Source: Sepiola atlantica (Eukaryota > Mollusca > Cephalopoda > Sepiida > Sepiolidae). From it: DNA of 64,000 bases. The notes beneath the pieces were generated by a model. It was not told the DNA's origin and did not search any database. It worked only from the letters and a program-made list of their open reading frames with translations. This document shows positions 11,266 to 24,776 of the stretch, in pieces. The stretch's first letter is position 1; the number at the start of each line of letters is the position of its first letter. The DNA is taken from positions 89,648,949 through 89,712,948 of the forward strand of contig OY744535.1 of the NCBI GenBank assembly GCA_963556195.1, given 5' to 3'. Position numbers and translations under genes: made by a program.

Positions 11266-14200
11266 CTTACGCCCGTTCTATTTTCATGATACCATACGTC
11301 ACGGCATAATGTATTCCTTCCTTGAGAAGTGTAGAGGTAATGTAGTATATGTTCTGTTGTCATGATGCCATCCTCCCAGACATTACCCATTCTTCGTTTA
11401 ATAGGTGTAGGGGTAATGTAGTATCTGTTCTGTTGTCATGATGCCATCCTCCCAGACATTACCCATTCTTCTTTTAAGAGGTGTAGGGGTAATGTAGTAT
11501 CTGTTCTGTTGTCATGATGCCATCCTCCCAGACATTACCCATTCTTCTTTTAATAGGTGTAGGGGTAATGTAGTATCTGTTCTGTTGTCATGATGCCATC
11601 CTCCCAGACATTACCCATTCTGTTTTTAAGAGGTGTAGGGGTAATGTAGTATATGTTCTGTTGTCATGATGCCATCCTCCCAGACTTTACCCATTCTTCT
11701 TTTAAGAGGTGTAGGGGTAATGTAGTATATGTTCTGTTGTCATGATGCCATCCTCCCAGACATTACCCATTCTTCTTTTAAGAGGTGTAGGGGTAATGTA
11801 GTATCTGTTCTGTTGTCATGATGCCATCCTCCCAGACATTACCCATTCTGTTTTTAAGAGGTGTAGGGGTAATGTAGTATATGTTCTGTTGTCATGATGC
11901 CATCCTCCCAGACATTACCCATTCTTCTTTTAAGAGGTGTAGGGGTAATGTAGTATCTGTTCTGTTGTCATGATGCCATCCTCCCAGACATTACCCATTC
12001 TTCTTTTAAGAGGTGTAGGGGTAATGTAGTATATGTTCTGTTGTCATGATGCCATCCTCCCAGACTTTACCCATTCTTCTTTTAAGAGGTGTAGGGGTAA
12101 TGTAGTATCTGTTCTGTTGTCATGATGCCATCCTCCCAGACATTACCCATTCTTCTTTTAAGAGGTGTAGGGGTAATGTAGTATCTGTTCTGTTGTCATG
12201 ATGCCATCCTCCCAGACATTACCCATTCTGTTTTTAAGAGGTGTAGGGGTAATGTAGTATATGTTCTGTTGTCATGATGCCATCCTCCCAGACATTACCC
12301 ATTCTTCTTTTAAGAGGTGTAGGGGTAATGTAGTATCTGTTCTGTTGTCATGATGCCATCCTCCCAGACATTACCCATTCTTCTTTTAAGAGGTGTAGGG
12401 GTAATGTAGTATCTGTTCTGTTGTCATGATGCCATCCTCCCAGACATTACCCATTCTGTTTTTAAGAGGTGTAGGGGTAATGTAGTATATGTTCTGTTGT
12501 CATGATGCCATCCTCCCAGACATTACCCATTCTTCTTTTAAGAGGTGTAGGGGTAATGTAGTATCTGTTCTGTTGTCATGATGCCATCCTCCCAGACATT
12601 ACCCATTCTGTTTTTAAGAGGTGTAGGGGTAATGTAGTATCTGTTCTGTTGTCATGATGCCATCCTCCCAGACATTACCCATTCTTCTTTTAAGAGGTGT
12701 AGGGGTAATGTAGTATCTGTTCTGTTGTCATGATGCCATCCTCCCAGACATTACCCATTCTGTTTTTAAGAGGTGTAGGGGTAATGTAGTATATGTTCTG
12801 TTGTCATGATGCCATCCTCCCAGACATTACCCATTCTTCTTTTAATAGGTGTAAGGGGTAATGTAGTATCTGTTCTGTTGTCATGATGCCATCCTCCCAG
12901 ACATTACCCATTCTTCTATTAAGAGGTGTAGGGGTAATGTAGTATCTGTTCTGTTGTCATGATGCCATCCTCCCAGACATTACCCATTCTTCTTTTAAGA
13001 GGTGTATGGGTAATGTAGTATATGTTCTGTTGTCATGATGCCATCCTCCCAGACATTACCCATTCTTCTTTTAATAGGTGTAGGGGTAATGTAGTATCTG
13101 TTCTGTTGTCATGATGCCATCCTCCCAGACATTACCCATTCTTCTTTTAAGAGGTGTAGGGGTAATGTAGTATCTGTTCTGTTGTCATGATGCCATCCTC
13201 CCAGACATTACCAATGCTTCTTTTAAGAGGTGTAGGGGTAATGTAGTATATGTTCTGTTGTCATGATGGCATCCTCCCAGACATTACCCATTCTTCTTTT
13301 AATAGGTGTAGGGGTAATGTAGTATCTGTTCTGTTGTCATGATGCCATCCTCCCAGACATTACCCATTCTTCTTTTAAGAGGTGTAGGAGTAATGTAGTA
13401 TCTGTTCTGTTGTCATGATGCCATCCTCCCAGACATTACCCATTCTTCTTTTAAGAGGTGTAGGGGTAATGTAGTATCTGTTCTGTTGTCATGATGCCAT
13501 CCTCCCAGACATTACCCATTCTTCTTTAAAGAGGTGTAGGGGTAATGTAGTATCTGTTCTGTTGTCATGATGCCATCCTCCCAGACATTACCCATTCTTC
13601 TTTTAAGAGGTGTAGGGGTAATGTAGTATCTGTTCTGTTGTCATGATGCCATCCTCCCAGACATTACCCATTCTTCTTTTAATAGGTGTAGGGGTAATGT
13701 AGTATCTGTTCTGTTGTCATGATGCCATCCTCCCAGACATTACCCATTCTTCTTTTAAGAGGTGTAGGGGTAATGTAGTATCTGTTCTGTTGTCATGATG
13801 CCATCCTCCCAGACATTACCCATTCTTCTTTTAAGAGGTGTAGGGGTAATGTAGTATATGTTCTGTTGTCATGATGCCATCCTCCCAGACATTACCCATT
13901 CTTCTTTTAATAGGTGTAGGGGTAATGTAGTATCTGTTCTGTTGTCATGATGCCATCCTCCCAGACATTACCCATTCTTCTTTTAAGAGGTGTAGGGGTA
14001 ATGTAGTATCTGTTCTGTTGTCATGATGCCATCCTCCCAGACATTACCCATTCTTCTTTTAAGAGGTGTAGGGGTATTGTAGTATCTGTTCTGTTGTCAT
14101 GATGCCATCCTCCCATCCATTACCCATTCTTCTTTTAAGAGGTGTAGGGGTAATGTAGTATATGTTCTGTTGTCATGATGCCATCCTCCCAGACATTACC

Positions 14201-17200
14201 CATTCTTCTTTTAATAGGTGTAGGGGTAATGTAGTATCTGTTCTGTTGTCATGATGCCATCCTCCCAGACATTACCCATTCTTCTTTTAAGAGGTGTAGG
14301 GGTAATGTAGTATCTGTTCTGTTGTCATGATGCCATCCTCCCATCCATTACCCATTCTTCTTTTAAGAGGTGTAGGGGTAATGTAGTATCTGTTCTGTTG
14401 TCATGATGCCATCCTCCCAGACATTACCCATTCTTCTTTTAAGAGGTGTAGGGGTAATGTAGTATATGTTCTGTTGTCATGATGCCATCCTCCCAGACAT
14501 TACCCATTCTTCTTTTAATAGGTGTAGGGGTAATGTAGTATCTGTTCTGTTGTCATGATGCCATCCTCCCAGACATTACCCATTCTTCTTTTAAGAGGTG
14601 TAGGGGTAATGTAGTATCTGTTCTGTTGTCATGATGCCATCCTCCCAGACATTACCCATTCTTCTTTTAATAGGTGTAGGGGTAATGTAGTATCTGTTCT
14701 GTTGTCATGATGCCATCCTCCCATCCATTACCCATTCTTCTTTTAAGAGGTGTAGGGGTAATGTAGTATGTGTTCTGTTGTCATGATGCCATCCTCCCAG
14801 ACATTACCCATTCTGCTTTTAAGAGGTGTAGGGGTAATGTAGTATCTGTTCTGTTGTCATGATGCCATCCTCCCAGACATTACCCATTCTTCTTTTAAGA
14901 GGTGTAGGGGTAATGTAGTATCTGTTCTGTTGTCATGATGCCATCCTCCCAGACATTACCCATTCTTTTTTTAATAGGTGTAGGGGTAATGTAGTATCTG
15001 TTCTGTTGTCATGATGCCATCCTCCCAGACATTACCCATTCTTCTTTTAAGAGGTGTAGGGGTATTGTAGTATCTGTTCTGTTGTCATGATGCCATCCTC
15101 CCATCCATTACCCATTCTTCTTTTAAGAGGTGTAGGGGTAATGTAGTATATGTTCTGTTGTCATGATGCCATCCTCCCAGACATTACCCATTCTTCTTTT
15201 AATAGGTGTAGGGGTAATGTAGTATCTGTTCTGTTGTCATGATGCCATCCTCCCAGACATTACCCATTCTTCTTTTAAGAGGTGTAGGGGTAATGTAGTA
15301 TCTGTTCTGTTGTCATGATGCCATCCTCCCATCCATTACCCATTCTTCTTTTAAGAGGTGTAGGGGTAATGTAGTATCTGTTCTGTTGTCATGATGCCAT
15401 CCTCCCAGACATTACCCATTCTTCTTTTAAGAGGTGTAGGGGTAATGTAGTATATGTTCTGTTGTCATGATGCCATCCTCCCAGACATTACCCATTCTTC
15501 TTTTAATAGGTGTAGGGGTAATGTAGTATCTGTTCTGTTGTCATGATGCCATCCTCCCAGACATTACCCATTCTTCTTTTAAGAGGTGTAGGGGTAATGT
15601 AGTATCTGTTCTGTTGTCATGATGCCATCCTCCCAGACATTACCCATTCTTCTTTTAATAGGTGTAGGGGTAATGTAGTATCTGTTCTGTTGTCATGATG
15701 CCATCCTCCCATCCATTACCCATTCTTCTTTTAAGAGGTGTAGGGGTAATGTAGTATGTGTTCTGTTGTCATGATGCCATCCTCCCAGACATTACCCATT
15801 CTGCTTTTAAGAGGTGTAGGGGTAATGTAGTATCTGTTCTGTTGTCATGATGCCATCCTCCCAGACATTACCCATTCTTCTTTTAAGAGGTGTAGGGGTA
15901 ATGTAGTATATGTTCTGTTGTCATGATGCCATCCTCCCAGACATTACCCATTCTTCTTTTAAGAGGTGTAGGGGTAATGTAGTATCTGTTCTGTTGTCAT
16001 GATTCCATCCTCCCAGACATTACCCATTCTTCTTTTAATAGGTGTAGGGGTAATGTAGTATCTGTTCTGTTGTCATGATGCCATCCTCCCATCCATTACC
16101 CATTCTTCTTTTAAGAGGTGTAGGGGTAATGTAGTATGTGTTCTGTTGTCATGATGCCATCCTCCCAGACATTACCCATTCTGCTTTTAAGAGGTGTAGG
16201 GGTAATGTAGTATCTGTTCTGTTGTCATGATGCCATCCTCCCAGACATTACCCATTCTTCTTTTAAGAGGTGTAGGGGTAATGTAGTATCTGTTCTGTTG
16301 TCATGATGCCATCCTCCCAGACATTACCCATTCTTTTTTTAATAGGTGTAGGGGTAATGTAGTATCTGTTCTGTTGTCATGATGCCATCCTCCCAGACAT
16401 TACCCATTCTTCTTTTAAGAGGTGTAGGGGTAATGTAGTATCTGTTCTGTTGTCATTATGCCATCCTCCCAGACATTACCCATTCTTCTTTTAATAGGTG
16501 TAGGGGTAATGTAGTATCTGTTCTGTTGTCATGATGCCATCCTCCCAGACATTACCCATTCTTCTTTTAAGAGGTGTAGGGGTAATGTAGTATATGTTCT
16601 GTTGTCATGATGCCATCCTCCCAGACATTACCCATTCTTCTTTTAAGAGGTGTAGGGGTAATGTAGTATCTGTTCTGTTGTCATGATGCCATCCTCCCAG
16701 ACATTACCCATTCTTCTTTTAAGAGGTGTAGGGGTAATGTAGTATCTGTTCTGTTGTCATGATGCCATCCTCCCAGACATTACCCATTCTTCTTTTAAGA
16801 GGTGTAGGGGTAATGTAGTATCTGTTCTGTTGGCTATGATGCCATCCTCCCAGAAATTACCCATTCTTCTTTTAAGAGGTGTAGGGGTAATGTAGTATAT
16901 GTTCTGTTGTCATGATGCCATCCTCCCAGACATTACCCATTCTTCTTTTAATAGGTGTAGGGGTAATGTAGTATCTGTTCTGTTGTCATTATGCCATCCT
17001 CCCAGACATTACCCATTCTTCTTTTAAGAGGTGTAGGAGTAATGTAGTATGTGTTCTGTTGTCATGATGCCATCCTCCCAGACATTACCCATTCTTCTTT
17101 TAAGAGGTGTAGGGGTAATGTAGTATCTGTTCTGTTGTCATGATGCCATCCTCCCAGACATTACCCATTCTTCTTTTAAGAGGTGTAGGGGTAATGTAGT

Positions 17201-20200
17201 ATCTGTTCTGTTGTCATGATGCCATCCTCCCAGACATTACCCATTCTTCTTTTAATAGGTGTAGGGGTAATGTAGTATCTGTTCTGTTGTCATGATGCCA
17301 CCATCCCAGACATTACCCATTCTTCTTTTAAGAGGTGTAGGGGTAATGTAGTATATGTTCTGTTGTCATGATGCCATCCTCCCAGACATTACCCATTCTT
17401 CTTTTAATAGGTGTAAGGGGTAATGTAGTATCTGTTCTGTTGTCATGATGCCATCCTCCCAGACATTACCCATTCTGTTTTTAAGAGGTGTAGGAGTAAT
17501 GTAATATGTGTTCTGTTGTCATGATGCCATCCTCCCAGACATTACCCATTCTTCTTTTAAGAGGTGTAGGGGTAATGTAGTATCTGTTCTGTTGTCATGA
17601 TGCCATCCTCCCAGACATTACCCATTCTTCTTTTAAGAGGTGTAGGGGTAATGTAGTATCTGTTCTGTTGTCATGATGCCATCCTCCCAGACATTACCCA
17701 TTCTTCTTTTAATAGGTGTAGGGGTAATGTAGTATCTGTTCTGTTGTCATGATGCCACCATCCCAGACATTACCCATTCTTCTTTTAAGAGGTGTAGGGG
17801 TAATGTAGTATATGTTCTGTTGTCATGATGCCATCCTCCCAGACATTACCCATTCTTCTTTTAATAGGTGTAAGGGGTAATGTAGTATCTGTTCTGTTGT
17901 CATGATGCCATCCTCCCAGACATTACCCATTCTGTTTTTAAGAGGTGTAGGGGTAATGTAGTATCTGTTCTGTTGTCATGATGCCATCCTCCCAGACATT
18001 ACCCATTCTGTTTTTAAGAGGTGTAGGGGTAATGTAGTATCTGTTCTGTTGTCATGATGCCATCCTCCCAGACATTACCCATTCTTCTTTTAAGAGGTGT
18101 AGGGGTAATGTAGTATCTGTTCTGTTGTCATGATGCCATCCTCCCAGACATTACCCATTCTTCTTTTAAGAGGTGTAGGGGTAATGTAGTATATGTTCTG
18201 TTGTCATGATGCCATCCTCCCAGACTTTACCCATTCTTCTTTTAATAGGTGTAGGGGTAATGTAGTATCTGTTCTGTTGTCATGATGCCATCCTCCCAGA
18301 CATTACCCATTCTTCTTTTAATAGGTGTAGGGGTAATGTAGTATCTGTTCTGTTGTCATGATGCCATCCTCCCAGACATTACCCATTCTTCTTTTAAGAG
18401 GTGTAGGGGTAATGTAGTATATGTTCTGTTGTCATGATGCCATCCTCCCAGACATTACCCATTCTTCTTTTAACAGGTGTAGGGGTAATGTAGTATCTGT
18501 TCTGTTGTCATGATGCCATCCTCCCAGACATTACCCATTCTTCTTTTAAGAGGTGTAGGGGTAATGTAGTATATGTTCTGTTGTCATGATGCCATCCTCC
18601 CAGACATTACCCATTCTTCTTTTAATAAGTGTAGGGGTAATGTAGTTTCTGTTCTGTTGTCATGATGCCATCCTCCCAGACATTACCCATTCTTCTTTTA
18701 AGAGGTGTAGGGGTAATGTAGTATCTGTTCTGTTGTCATGATGCCATCCTCCCAGACATTACCCATTCTTCTTTTAAGAGGTGTAGGGGTAATGTAGTAT
18801 ATGTTCTGTTGTCATGATGCCATTCTCCCAGACATTACCCATTCTTCTTTTAATAGGTGTAGGGGTAATGTAGTATCTGTTCTGTTGTCATGATGCCATC
18901 CTCCCAGACATTACCCATTCTTCTTTTAAGAGGTGTAGGGGTAATGTAGTATCTGTTCTGTTGTCATGATGCCATCCTCCCAGACATTACCCATTCTTCT
19001 TTTAAGAGGTGTAGGGGTAATGTAGTATCTGTTCTGTTGTCATGATGCCATCCTCCCAGACATTACCCATTCTTCTTTTAAGAGGTGTAGGGGTAATGTA
19101 GTATCTGTTCTGTTGTCATGATGCAATCCTCCCAGACATTACCCATTCTTCTTTTAAGAGGTGTAAGGGTAATGTAGTATCTGTTCTGTTGTCATGATGC
19201 CATCCTCCCAGACATTACCCATTCTTGTTTTAAGAGGTGTAGGGGTAATGTAGTATCTGTTCTGTTGTCATGATGCCATCCTCCCAGACATTACCCATTC
19301 TTCTTTTAAGAGGTGTAGGGGTAATGTAGTATCTGTTCTGTTGTCATGATGCCATCCTCCCAGACATTACCCATTCTTCTTTTAAGAGGTGTAGGGGTAA
19401 TGTAGTATATGTTCTGTTGTCATGATGCCATCCTCCCAGACATTACCCATTCTTCTTTTAAGAGGTGTAGGGGTAATGTAGTATCTGTTCTGTTGTCATG
19501 ATGCCATCCTCCCAGACATTACCCATTCTTCTTTTAATAGGTGTAGGGGTAATGTAGTATCTGTTCTGTTGTCATGATGCCATCCTCCCAGACATTACCC
19601 ATTCTTTTTTTAATAGGTGTAGGGGTAATGTAGTATCTGTTCTGTTGTCATGATGCCATCCTCCCAGACATTACCCATTCTTCTTTTAAGAGGTGTAGGG
19701 GTAATGTAGTATCTGTTCTGTTGTCATGATGCTATCCTCCCAGACATTACCCATTCTTCTTTTAAGAGGTGTAGGGGTAATGTAGTATCTGTTCTGTTGT
19801 CATGATGCCATCCTCCCAGACATTACCCATTCTTCTTTTAAGAGGTGTAGGGGTAATGTAGTATCTGTTTTGTTGTCATGATGCCATCCTCCCAGACATT
19901 ACCCATTCTTCTTTTAAGAGGTGTAGGGGTAATGTAGTATATGTTCTGTTGTCATGATGCCATCCTCCCAGACATTACCCATTCTTCTTTTAATAGGTGT
20001 AGGGGTAATGTAGTATCTGTTCTGTTGTCATGATGCCATCCTCCCAGACATTACCCATTCTTCTTTTAAGAGGTGTAGGGGTAATGTAGTATCTGTTCTG
20101 TTGTCATGATGCCATCCTCCCAGACATTACCCATTCTTCTTTTAAGAGGTGTAGGGGTAATGTAGTATCTGTTCTGTCGTCATGATGCCATCCTCCCAGA

Positions 20201-20298
20201 CATTACCCATTCTTCTTTTAATAGGTGTAGGGGTAATGTAGTATCTGTTCTGTTGTCATGATGCCATCCTCCCAGACATTACCCATTCTTCTTTTAAG
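11266..20298 (+). repeat. 76-bp satellite array, ~118 head-to-tail monomers
   Basis: The period is 76 bp, measured between AGGTGTAG landmarks (for example 11403, 11479 and 20299). From 11327 to 20299 the phase fits 118 units plus 4 bases. The four extra bases are four visible one-base insertions (GTGTAAGGGG at about 12852, 17411 and 17870; TTGGCTATG at about 16831). Variants include TATCTG/TATATG/TATGTG, AAGAGG/AATAGG, CAGACATT/CATCCATT and TTCTTCTTTTAA/TTCTGTTTTTAA. They recur in blocks: 14071 and 15059 mark a 988-bp (13-mer) repeat, and 17301 and 17758 a 457-bp (6-mer) repeat. One diverged monomer lies at 11266-11326. No open frame is maintained, so it is non-coding satellite. Confidence 0.97.
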
Positions 20299-20690
20299 AG
20301 GTGTAGGGGTAATGTAGTATCTGTTCTGTTATCATACCATAATCCTAGACATTGTCCTCTCCTCTTTTGAGAGGTGTTGAGGTAGTGTAGTATCTATTCT
20401 GTTCTTATGATACCCTCCCAGGTATTACCCCCTCTTTTTTTAGAGATGTCAAGGTAGTGTAGTATATGTTCTGCTGTAATGATACCCTCCTCCCAGGTAT
20501 TATTCCTCCTTTTCTGAGAGGTATGGAGGTAGTGCAGTGTATGTTTAGTAGTTTGTGTCCCTCCTTTTTTGAGAATTGTAGAGGTAGTGTGTATATGTTG
20601 TGTTGTAAAGATAACATCCTCCCAGGCATTACCTTCTCTATTTTTGAGAGGTGTGAAAGTCGTGTAGTATCTGTTCTGCTTATAACTAGC
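20299..20690 (+). repeat. diverged edge monomers of the 76-bp satellite
   Basis: The same landmarks (GTAGTGTAGTAT, GTTCTG, GAGAGGTGT) continue with many substitutions and indels. This is expected at an array edge, where homogenisation is weak. A further isolated monomer lies at 20826-20878. Confidence 0.8.
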
Positions 20691-21647
20691 AAAAATATTT
20701 ATTTGGGTTGGGGAGAGTACATTTTTGGGGGAGTGCTGATTTTATTTTTTTAACTAAAAAGGAGAAAAGTAAAAACAATTGGGTGGTAATTTTTGTTTCT
20801 TACAAGGAAAAAATATTTGTAGGAGAGTTACCTCATCTTTCTTGAGAGGTGTGGAGGTAATGTAGTATCCGTTCTGCCTCCAACTAGCAAAAATATGCTA
20901 CTGGACGCTTGTGCAGTATAGCGCCCTTAAAACATACGTTTTTAAACGGCTTGTGCAGTATAGTGCCTCTATGGAATACGTGTACTTCTTCTTCATGAGC
21001 AGGGCACAAAGGCACCATATAGGTTATTTAATATGACAGGGGCGCATTAATAAGGGTTTTTTTAAAAAATAGTGACACAACATAAACTAACATGATTTTG
21101 GTTCTGTGATACGACAGGGTCACATTAATATGAGGTCTTATGTATGCGAACCGGAGTGGGGATAAGTACGTGTATAATATGCGCACCAAGGCAGCGATAG
21201 ATACGTATATAGTATGCGCACTGAGGCGGCGATAAGTACATATATAATATGCGTACCAGGGTGGCTATATGTAGCTATATAGTATTTCCACCGGTGCGGC
21301 AATATGTACGTATAAAATATGTGCACCGGGGCGGGATGAGTGTGTATATAGAAAGCATAGATAGTGGTGGTACTTTTAATAAAAATATGTCATACGTTTG
21401 CTCTGGGCAACGGTAGAGGAGTGGTAGGGAAGAGACAGCTTTCGCCGAAGACAACGGGGAGAAGGTGGCACGGGGAAAGGATGGCGTGTGAATTGGGCGA
21501 CCAGGGAAGATAAAGGGAGAAAGATAAAGGTACGACTATAGAAAGAGGGAGAAGAATAGAAGTTTTAAAATTACGATGGTACACACGCTATATTTCTTAT
21601 ATATTTTTTGTTTTTCTGACTTCGAGCAACGCCGGGTGGCCCTGCTA

Positions 21648-21648
<1 letters not shown>
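20691..21648 (+). mobile_element. Helitron-like non-autonomous element, 3' end defined only
   Basis: Near 21625-21648 the sequence CAACGCCGGG...CTGCTAG ends in CTAG followed by T. Helitron 3' ends have CTRR preceded by a short GC-rich hairpin and insert between A and T. The CTAG directly abuts a (TA)n array. The 5' end was not found, and the left limit is set only by the satellite edge. The interior carries a 35-bp minisatellite, a structure shared with the element at 53046 (terminus, biased tract, minisatellite with TATACTGCACAAG-type sequence). Confidence 0.5.
21125..21345 (+). repeat. 35-bp minisatellite, about 6 units
   Basis: Landmark ATGCGCAC recurs every 35 bp (21181, 21216 and so on). 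Each unit contains a GGCGGCGATAAGTAC-like core and a TATATAGTAT spacer. Confidence 0.8.

Positions 21649-21701
<53 letters not shown>
21649..21701. repeat. (TA)n microsatellite at a Helitron 3' end
   Basis: About 26 TA units directly after CTAG. Confidence 0.95.
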
Positions 21702-21707
<6 letters not shown>

Positions 21708-21856
21708 CATGATCCGTTCTTATCTTTTGCATCGTTAGCCGTTGAGTGTTCGTCGTTTATACTTCCACATGAGCTTGTTGTCGCCTGTTTCTCTTATATT
21801 CGTGTAATCTATCCATTCGTCGCCGCTACGCATTTCTTGTTATCAATTTCTTCTAT

Positions 21857-22003
21857 ATAGGTGCATATCGCCGCCCGGGTGCGCATATTTTATACGTGCA
21901 TATCGCCGCCCCGGTGGGCATACTATATATGTACTTATCGCCGCCCTGGTGCGCATACTATGTACGTACCTATCGTCCCCTGGTGCGCATACTATCGCTA
22001 GAA
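21857..22003 (-). repeat. 35-bp minisatellite in opposite orientation, about 4 units
   Basis: Units of the type GTACTTATCGCCGCCC...GGTGCGCATACTATAT are reverse complements of the 21125-21345 units, with the same 35-bp period. Confidence 0.8.
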
Positions 22004-24689
22004 CCCGCGGTTCTCGTCGCTGTGCCCATTAATTATTCATTGCGTTATAAGAATTTAAATAAGACTTATTTTGGAGATATATGTTTATTATGAGATGAAT
22101 TTTAGTGGTTACAAGTGCAGATAACCTTTGTTTATAAACGACAGTTATATTTGTAAATAACTATTAACTTGATAGATAGACATATATATGCATACACTGA
22201 TGGACAGAGACAGATAAACAGACATATTAGCACACATTGTCGTGTGCGACTCTCGTATTTCTCGTCGTTAAGGCATGTTGTCAGCACGTGTGCTTCGAGT
22301 TCACACAACGATCTATGTTAAAATCAAACCGTTCTTCGTCACTTCTGCCCATGTACACGTCACATCTACAAAATCGCACCCGCATATCGTTTGCGTTTTA
22401 CTGTTTTAAACCTACCTTGTCAAATCCTACCCTGATGTCAGATAACTCTAGAATATACTCTGACACATTTATTGTTTTACTTACTGTGACAGTAAGGTCA
22501 CAGTGACCTTCACATGCGCCAAAATATATACCAGCAAATCCACCACTAATAATCTGATATAATAATTTATAGGTACAAATTTTACAGCAATATTTACATA
22601 GATGTCTGTGTAAATGATTGCAATATGTTTTTTTTAGTTGTTAACCACTTCTTCGTAATCGCTTGTTTTAAATAAGTTGTTAGCATTACGTTTGTATTTA
22701 TTTTAATAATTGATAAGCAAAAAACGTCTAAGTGAGCTTAAACTTACTTTGAGGTGGAATTTGACCTTCAATTAGAAAATATAAAACTCTTTGAAGTGTC
22801 TGTTTACAATGATAAAAAATACTAACTATCATTGTTAAATCGTCACAAGGTCAAAAAGTCGAGGATCATTATATGGACTAAGTCTAAACTAGACTGTATT
22901 AGAAAAAAACACAACATTTATTCTATGAACAAAGATACTTCAATATACTTATATTTTAAAAATATATACGCCCCCAAATAATGAAGAATACGGAAGAATC
23001 CAAAGAAAAGATTAGACATGGGTTAGTTAGAGCCTCTAAGAGAGAGTGAATACAAAAGCTGAAGGTATATATGAGTGTTTCAAGGATGGATTAAGATTAT
23101 TTATAACGCTCTGTAAAATGTTGCAAACCGTGTGAAGTTTAATACGAGTGGATTAGTTGAGGTGTCGTTAGTTTCACAGCGGTATCAGAATGAGCCCTAT
23201 GCCACCATATACTGTAAAATGGTGGGGTTCTGTATGAACCCGGATGTGTATCAAATTATCTTTATTTATATTTGATATCCTCACAATCAATCGATTCTCA
23301 TGGTGTGTAGCAGAATAGTTTTTATTACATTGTTCGTTTCATTTTGTTAATGCATGTCGTATTGATTTGTGGTGTTTGTGTACAGTTCCGTTCACCCAGC
23401 TGTTACGCTTTACTAAAGAAGCTCCCTTTTTATTCATACATAGGTGCTTCTTAACAAGTTAGCCAAGATTGCGCAATGCCCGCCTTTGCTAGCATGCACG
23501 TCTGAGATCACTTTTCAAATGACTAGTAATTTGCATTACACTTATTTCTAACACACATTTATAAAGAAACAAACACATAAATATTATATGTACGTGTGTA
23601 ATATAGCAAACTAGTTAAGGGTTCTATTAATAAATGATGTTTAGTTGTAGCGACAAGTTACAGAGTGGCGCAGTCAGGAAGGATCAGAGGTTAAATCATT
23701 CGACTGCGAGGAAGTAAGTTGTAAAAGATAAATATATGAGAAATGACGTCATGCAGAAGAGGTGGGTTTTATTAACACGTTAATTCTTGGTAAGATCACA
23801 CGCTGACATATACATTTAGTTGATATGAATACTTTAGAAGCACTCGTTCTTGAAAAAGTATTTGTTTTAGTGACACAATTTGAACAAAAATGGTGTTCGT
23901 GTTTTCACTTTTTAGTGATAACAATTTCTTACTGATTGGATTTTAGCTTCTCGAACCACTCGCCAGCAATGTCGATAACTACTAGCCGAGCGAAGTCTGA
24001 ACGAGCAGCATGACGATTAACCCATAATAGAACACCTGGATTCATTATTAGATATACAATCACTTGTTTACACTCATATAACAGTCAAGTATTTGCATAT
24101 ACTTTGACAACTTCAACAAAGCCTGCCGATACATAATAAGCTTGCATTGTGACATCAGAGGCTGTAATTATCTCCTGGGAAAGACGGATGCCAACAAAAA
24201 ATACGTGGATATAAGATTTTCCAATTATTTTGTTCTTAGTTTAACATATAAATTAAGCTTCTAGTTTTGTAATATATATTTACATGGGATATTGAATCCG
24301 TAAGTTCTTGTAAGGCTTCATCGTATTTGGTACTTATGAATAAATCAATGTCTAATAAAAACTTAATATAAGTCATGATACTTAAATGAATTTAAATATG
24401 AAAATACAGTATATTCTTTATAGTAATTTCTCAAATGAATAGAAGCCGACGTAATAACGATTAAATATATAGTTAAAGAAAATCCAGATCGGAAAAGTGT
24501 ATTGCATTTTTATTATCTTCTTGTTATATAATGGTATATCTGTTGGAATTATGTTTGTCGGAAATAACACTTTCAGAGTTAGAATTTAATAAAAACAGTG
24601 TCGTAAACTAGATATACTATTTTATATAGAAATAGCATCCGTATCAATTATTTGAACTATTAATTTAAGTCAGTTTTAATAGCAGGATT
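22004..24689. other. AT-rich DNA, no recognised gene
   Basis: Short GACA-type repeats near 22170-22230. A primer-binding-site-like TGGCGCAGTCAGGAAGGAT near 23671 has no matching LTR that I could find. No coding frame longer than about 90 codons and none recognisable. Confidence 0.45.
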
Positions 24690-24699
24690 GTTACCCCTA

Positions 24700-24771
<72 letters not shown>
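24690..24771. repeat. (CA)n-(TA)n compound microsatellite
   Basis: CACACA interrupted by CATATA, then (TA)n. A perfect 18-bp palindrome, CTAAAAGTATACTTTTAG, follows at about 24790. Confidence 0.9.

Positions 24772-24776
<5 letters not shown>

Noticed and set aside
11266..20298. CRISPR-like reading of the regularly spaced array
   Set aside because: There are no unique spacers: the whole 76-bp unit repeats. This is a eukaryotic satellite.
23665..23690. TGGCGCAGTCAGGAAGGAT as an LTR-retrotransposon primer-binding site or SINE
   Set aside because: No LTR pair, gag or pol is visible nearby and no tRNA-like fold forms. Kept only as a note.
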